Source: Krasilnikoviella flava
GTDB taxonomy: Bacteria; Actinomycetota; Actinomycetes; Actinomycetales; Cellulomonadaceae
NCBI RefSeq assembly: GCF_900167525.1
Contig: NZ_FUZQ01000003.1
Coordinates: 558,001 to 622,000, forward strand
Length of the DNA stretch: 64,000 nucleotides
Direction: 5' to 3'
Shown here: positions 62,327 through 64,000 of the stretch, piece by piece
Numbering within the stretch: position 1 is the stretch's first letter
Layout of the letters: each line of letters starts with the position of its first letter
Program-made: the position numbers and the translations under genes
The notes under the pieces: generated by a model
What the model was told of the DNA's origin: nothing
What the model saw: only the letters and a program-made list of their open reading frames with translations
The model's database searches: none

Positions 62327-62842
62327 TCAGACCGTGCTGCGCACCTCGTTGAGGAACTTGCGGGTGTGCTCGCGCAGGGCTGTGACGCGCCGCTCCACGA
62401 TCGCCTCGCGGACGCCGTCGTCGTCGCGCCCCGCCTCGGCGAGGGTGGGCCGGCGCCGCACGTTGCGCGAGCAGCGGAAGTCGTTGCAGATCAACGTGCC
62501 GATGGTGTCGCCCTTGCGCCCGGCGGCACCGCCGCGCCGCGCGACGTAGAGCTGCACGTCGCGCGTCTCGACGACGTCCTCGCACCATGCGCACATGGCG
62601 GCGCGGCGCGGGCCGGTGCGCTCGGAGGCACGCAGCAGGACGCCGACGGGCTCGGCGTCGGGAGCGTCGTCGAGCGGCATGACGACGTACGCGGACAGGG
62701 GCTGCTTGCGGTCGCGCCAGCCCAGGTAGTCGAGGCGGTCCCAGGCGAGCTCGGCGAGGTCGGGGACGATCATGCGCTGCCGCTCGCTGCGGGTGGCGTT
62801 GACGAGGGAGGCGCGGAGCTGCTGCTCGGTGAGCGGGTTCAT
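62327..62842 (-). CDS. FBP-domain protein (FusB-like EF-G-binding zinc protein)
   Basis: 171-residue FBP (FusB/Far1-like) family protein with a treble-clef zinc finger: CAWC, then CNDFRCS further along. TEQQLRASLVNATRSERQRMIVPD is the N-terminal part that resembles the helical EF-G-binding segment. Such proteins bind elongation factor G and some rescue it from fusidic acid. The ATG at 62842 is preferred to the GTG at 62893. No strong Shine-Dalgarno. Confidence 0.8.
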   Translation of the reverse strand: MNPLTEQQLRASLVNATRSERQRMIVPDLAELAWDRLDYLGWRDRKQPLSAYVVMPLDDAPDAEPVGVLLRASERTGPRRAAMCAWCEDVVETRDVQLYVARRGGAAGRKGDTIGTLICNDFRCSRNVRRRPTLAEAGRDDDGVREAIVERRVTALREHTRKFLNEVRSTV

Positions 62843-63117
62843 GAGAGATCGGCTTTCGGGGTGAGCGGGGGTGGGCAGGGTGAAACCCCGCACCGCCCAC
62901 CTGCCGAACCGAACTGCTCAGCGGGAGGCGGTGCCGGGGCAGGCGGGACTGCCCGAGCAGGCCTGATGGCCCACCCCGCTCCCTGCGACGCCGCGCATCG
63001 CTCGCTCCTCGCTCGAGAAAAAGTCTGGTCCGTTCGCGCCTCCGGGGGCACGACCGGCCCTTCCATGGTGGCACGGGACCGTCGCCCGGGTCGACGTCTA
63101 TTCCGTCACGCCCCCAC

Positions 63118-63166
63118 GACCGGGCCCCATGACCGGGCCCCATGACCGGGCCCCGCGACCGGGCGG
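63118..63166. repeat. 13-bp tandem repeat downstream of metE
   Basis: Units GACCGGGCCCCAT (63118), GACCGGGCCCCAT (63131), GACCGGGCCCCGC (63144) and a partial GACCGGGCGG (63157). A short minisatellite next to the metE hairpin. Confidence 0.85.
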
Positions 63167-63170
63167 AGAG

Positions 63171-63218
63171 CATGCAGCTGCGCGCGTTCTGAGCCGCCAG
63201 AATGCGCGCAGCTGCATG
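63171..63218 (-). terminator. Hairpin downstream of metE
   Basis: Arms 63171-63190 and 63199-63218 pair in 19 of 20 positions, with an eight-base loop; it starts 10 bases past the metE stop (leftward). Confidence 0.7.
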
Positions 63219-63228
63219 GTCGGCCGGG

Positions 63229-64000
63229 TCAGAGGGTGGCGCGGGCCTCGCGGGCGGCGGCGACCAGGTGGGCGAGCGCCGGCTCGACCTCCGCGTACCG
63301 GCGGGTCTTGAGCCCGCAGTCCGGGTTGACCCACACCAGCGCCGGGTCGATGGACTTCACCGCGAGCTGCAGCAGCTCGGTGACCTCGTCCGCCGACGGC
63401 ACGCGCGGCGAGTGGATGTCGTACACGCCCGGCCCGATGCCGCGGGAGTACCCGGCGTCGGCCAGCTCGGGCACGATCTCCATGCGCGAGCGGGCCGCCT
63501 CCACGGAGGTGACGTCCGCGTCCAGGCCGTCGATGGCGCCGATGACCTCGCCGAACTCGGAGTAGCACAGGTGCGTGTGGACCTGGGTGGCGGGCTCGAC
63601 GCCGGACGTCGCGAGCCGGAACGACCCGACCGACCAGTCGAGGTAGGCGGGCTGGTCAGCGCGGCGCAGGGGCAGCAGCTCGCGCAGCGCGGGCTCGTCC
63701 ACCTGCACGATGCCGATGCCCGCGGCCTCCAGGTCGGCGATCTCGTCGCGCAGCGCGAGGCCCACCTGGTTCGCGGTGTCGCCGAGCGGCTGGTCGTCGC
63801 GCACGAACGACCACGCGAGGATCGTCACCGGGCCCGTGAGCATGCCCTTGACCGGCTTCTCGGTGAGCGATGCCGTGTACGCGGACCACTCGACCGTGAT
63901 CGGCGCCGGGCGCTGCACGTCGCCCCACAGGATCGGCGGACGCACGCAGCGCGAGCCGTACGACTGCACCCAGCCGTTCGCCGTCACCGCGAAGCCGTCG
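63229..64000 (-). CDS. metE: Cobalamin-independent methionine synthase, 3' part
   Basis: C-terminal 256 residues of MetE; the gene enters from the right edge. MetE transfers a methyl group from methyltetrahydropteroyl-triglutamate to homocysteine, forming methionine. Visible motifs include [33 protein letters not shown], and the zinc ligands in HTHLCYSEF (His, Cys) and [10 protein letters not shown] (Cys). The catalytic domain is intact as far as visible. A strong hairpin follows its stop. Confidence 0.95.
   Translation of the reverse strand, partial: DGFAVTANGWVQSYGSRCVRPPILWGDVQRPAPITVEWSAYTASLTEKPVKGMLTGPVTILAWSFVRDDQPLGDTANQVGLALRDEIADLEAAGIGIVQVDEPALRELLPLRRADQPAYLDWSVGSFRLATSGVEPATQVHTHLCYSEFGEVIGAIDGLDADVTSVEAARSRMEIVPELADAGYSRGIGPGVYDIHSPRVPSADEVTELLQLAVKSIDPALVWVNPDCGLKTRRYAEVEPALAHLVAAAREARATL

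Larger units (their letters stand above)
62843..63228. other. Gene-free gap with tandem repeats
   Basis: 386 bases between the FBP gene and metE, both leftward. I see no supportable gene. It contains the FBP promoter, the 13-bp tandem repeat at 63118-63166, and the metE 3' hairpin. Confidence 0.6.

Overview
The window is chromosomal DNA from a very high-GC actinobacterium. Gene order, glycine riboswitch, leaderless promoters, SfLAP, DUF6328 and FBP families and the GC-rich hairpins point to the Cellulomonadaceae/Promicromonosporaceae (a Cellulosimicrobium- or Isoptericola-like organism is my best guess, not proven). I see no tRNA, rRNA, transposase, integrase, phage gene or CRISPR array; the region reads as stable chromosome with catabolic modules.

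Layout. 1-5.6 kb: a cut alpha/beta hydrolase, then a D-amino-acid module (GntP permease, N-acyl-D-amino-acid deacylase, PLP-dependent D-amino-acid dehydratase/aldolase-like enzyme) with a divergent RidA imine deaminase. 5.6-12.6 kb: housekeeping and unknown genes (HAD phosphatase, P-loop kinase, DUF1992, aminotransferase, endonuclease/exonuclease/phosphatase-fold enzyme, LysR regulator, membrane proteins). 12.6-17.7 kb: tandem glycine riboswitch followed by gcvP, gcvT and gcvH. 18-24.3 kb: lone LuxR-type HTH protein, NUDIX hydrolase, SfLAP-type membrane protein, a formylglycine-generating enzyme with both catalytic cysteines, DUF1269 protein and a large FAD/Fe-S 2-hydroxyacid dehydrogenase. 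24.3-32.8 kb: phosphonate locus (phnM divergent from phnDC and a fused phnE, dehydrogenase, GntR/UTRA regulator, FAD oxidoreductase, phosphonatase-like HAD) with a PHO-box-like repeat between phnM and phnD but no C-P lyase core genes. 32.9-36.1 kb: gamma-glutamyltransferase and a TetR-SMR-SMR efflux operon. 36.3-42.8 kb: a 1365-residue secreted phosphodiester glycosidase/metallophosphoesterase fusion and a secreted HEXXH metallopeptidase.

42.8-60.7 kb is the most striking part. A leftward operon starts with a cytoplasmic GH127 beta-L-arabinofuranosidase and continues with a complete peptide ABC transporter, a proline iminopeptidase-like hydrolase and an Xaa-Pro aminopeptidase. Diverging from it is a GntR/FCD regulator followed by a full trans-4-hydroxyproline pathway: three-subunit hydroxyproline dehydrogenase, deaminase, 4-hydroxyproline 2-epimerase and alpha-ketoglutarate semialdehyde dehydrogenase. 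Together this looks like a dedicated locus for plant hydroxyproline-rich glycoproteins (extensins): import arabinosylated Hyp/Pro peptides, strip arabinose, cleave prolyl bonds, and convert Hyp to 2-oxoglutarate.

60.7-64 kb: GPP34-family protein, a head-to-head ArsR/SRPBCC pair whose two start codons lie in a perfect inverted repeat, an EF-G-binding-like zinc protein and the 3' part of metE. Several unrelated intergenic palindromic elements occur, the most regular being a 20-bp-period array with dyad symmetry at 8837-9041.
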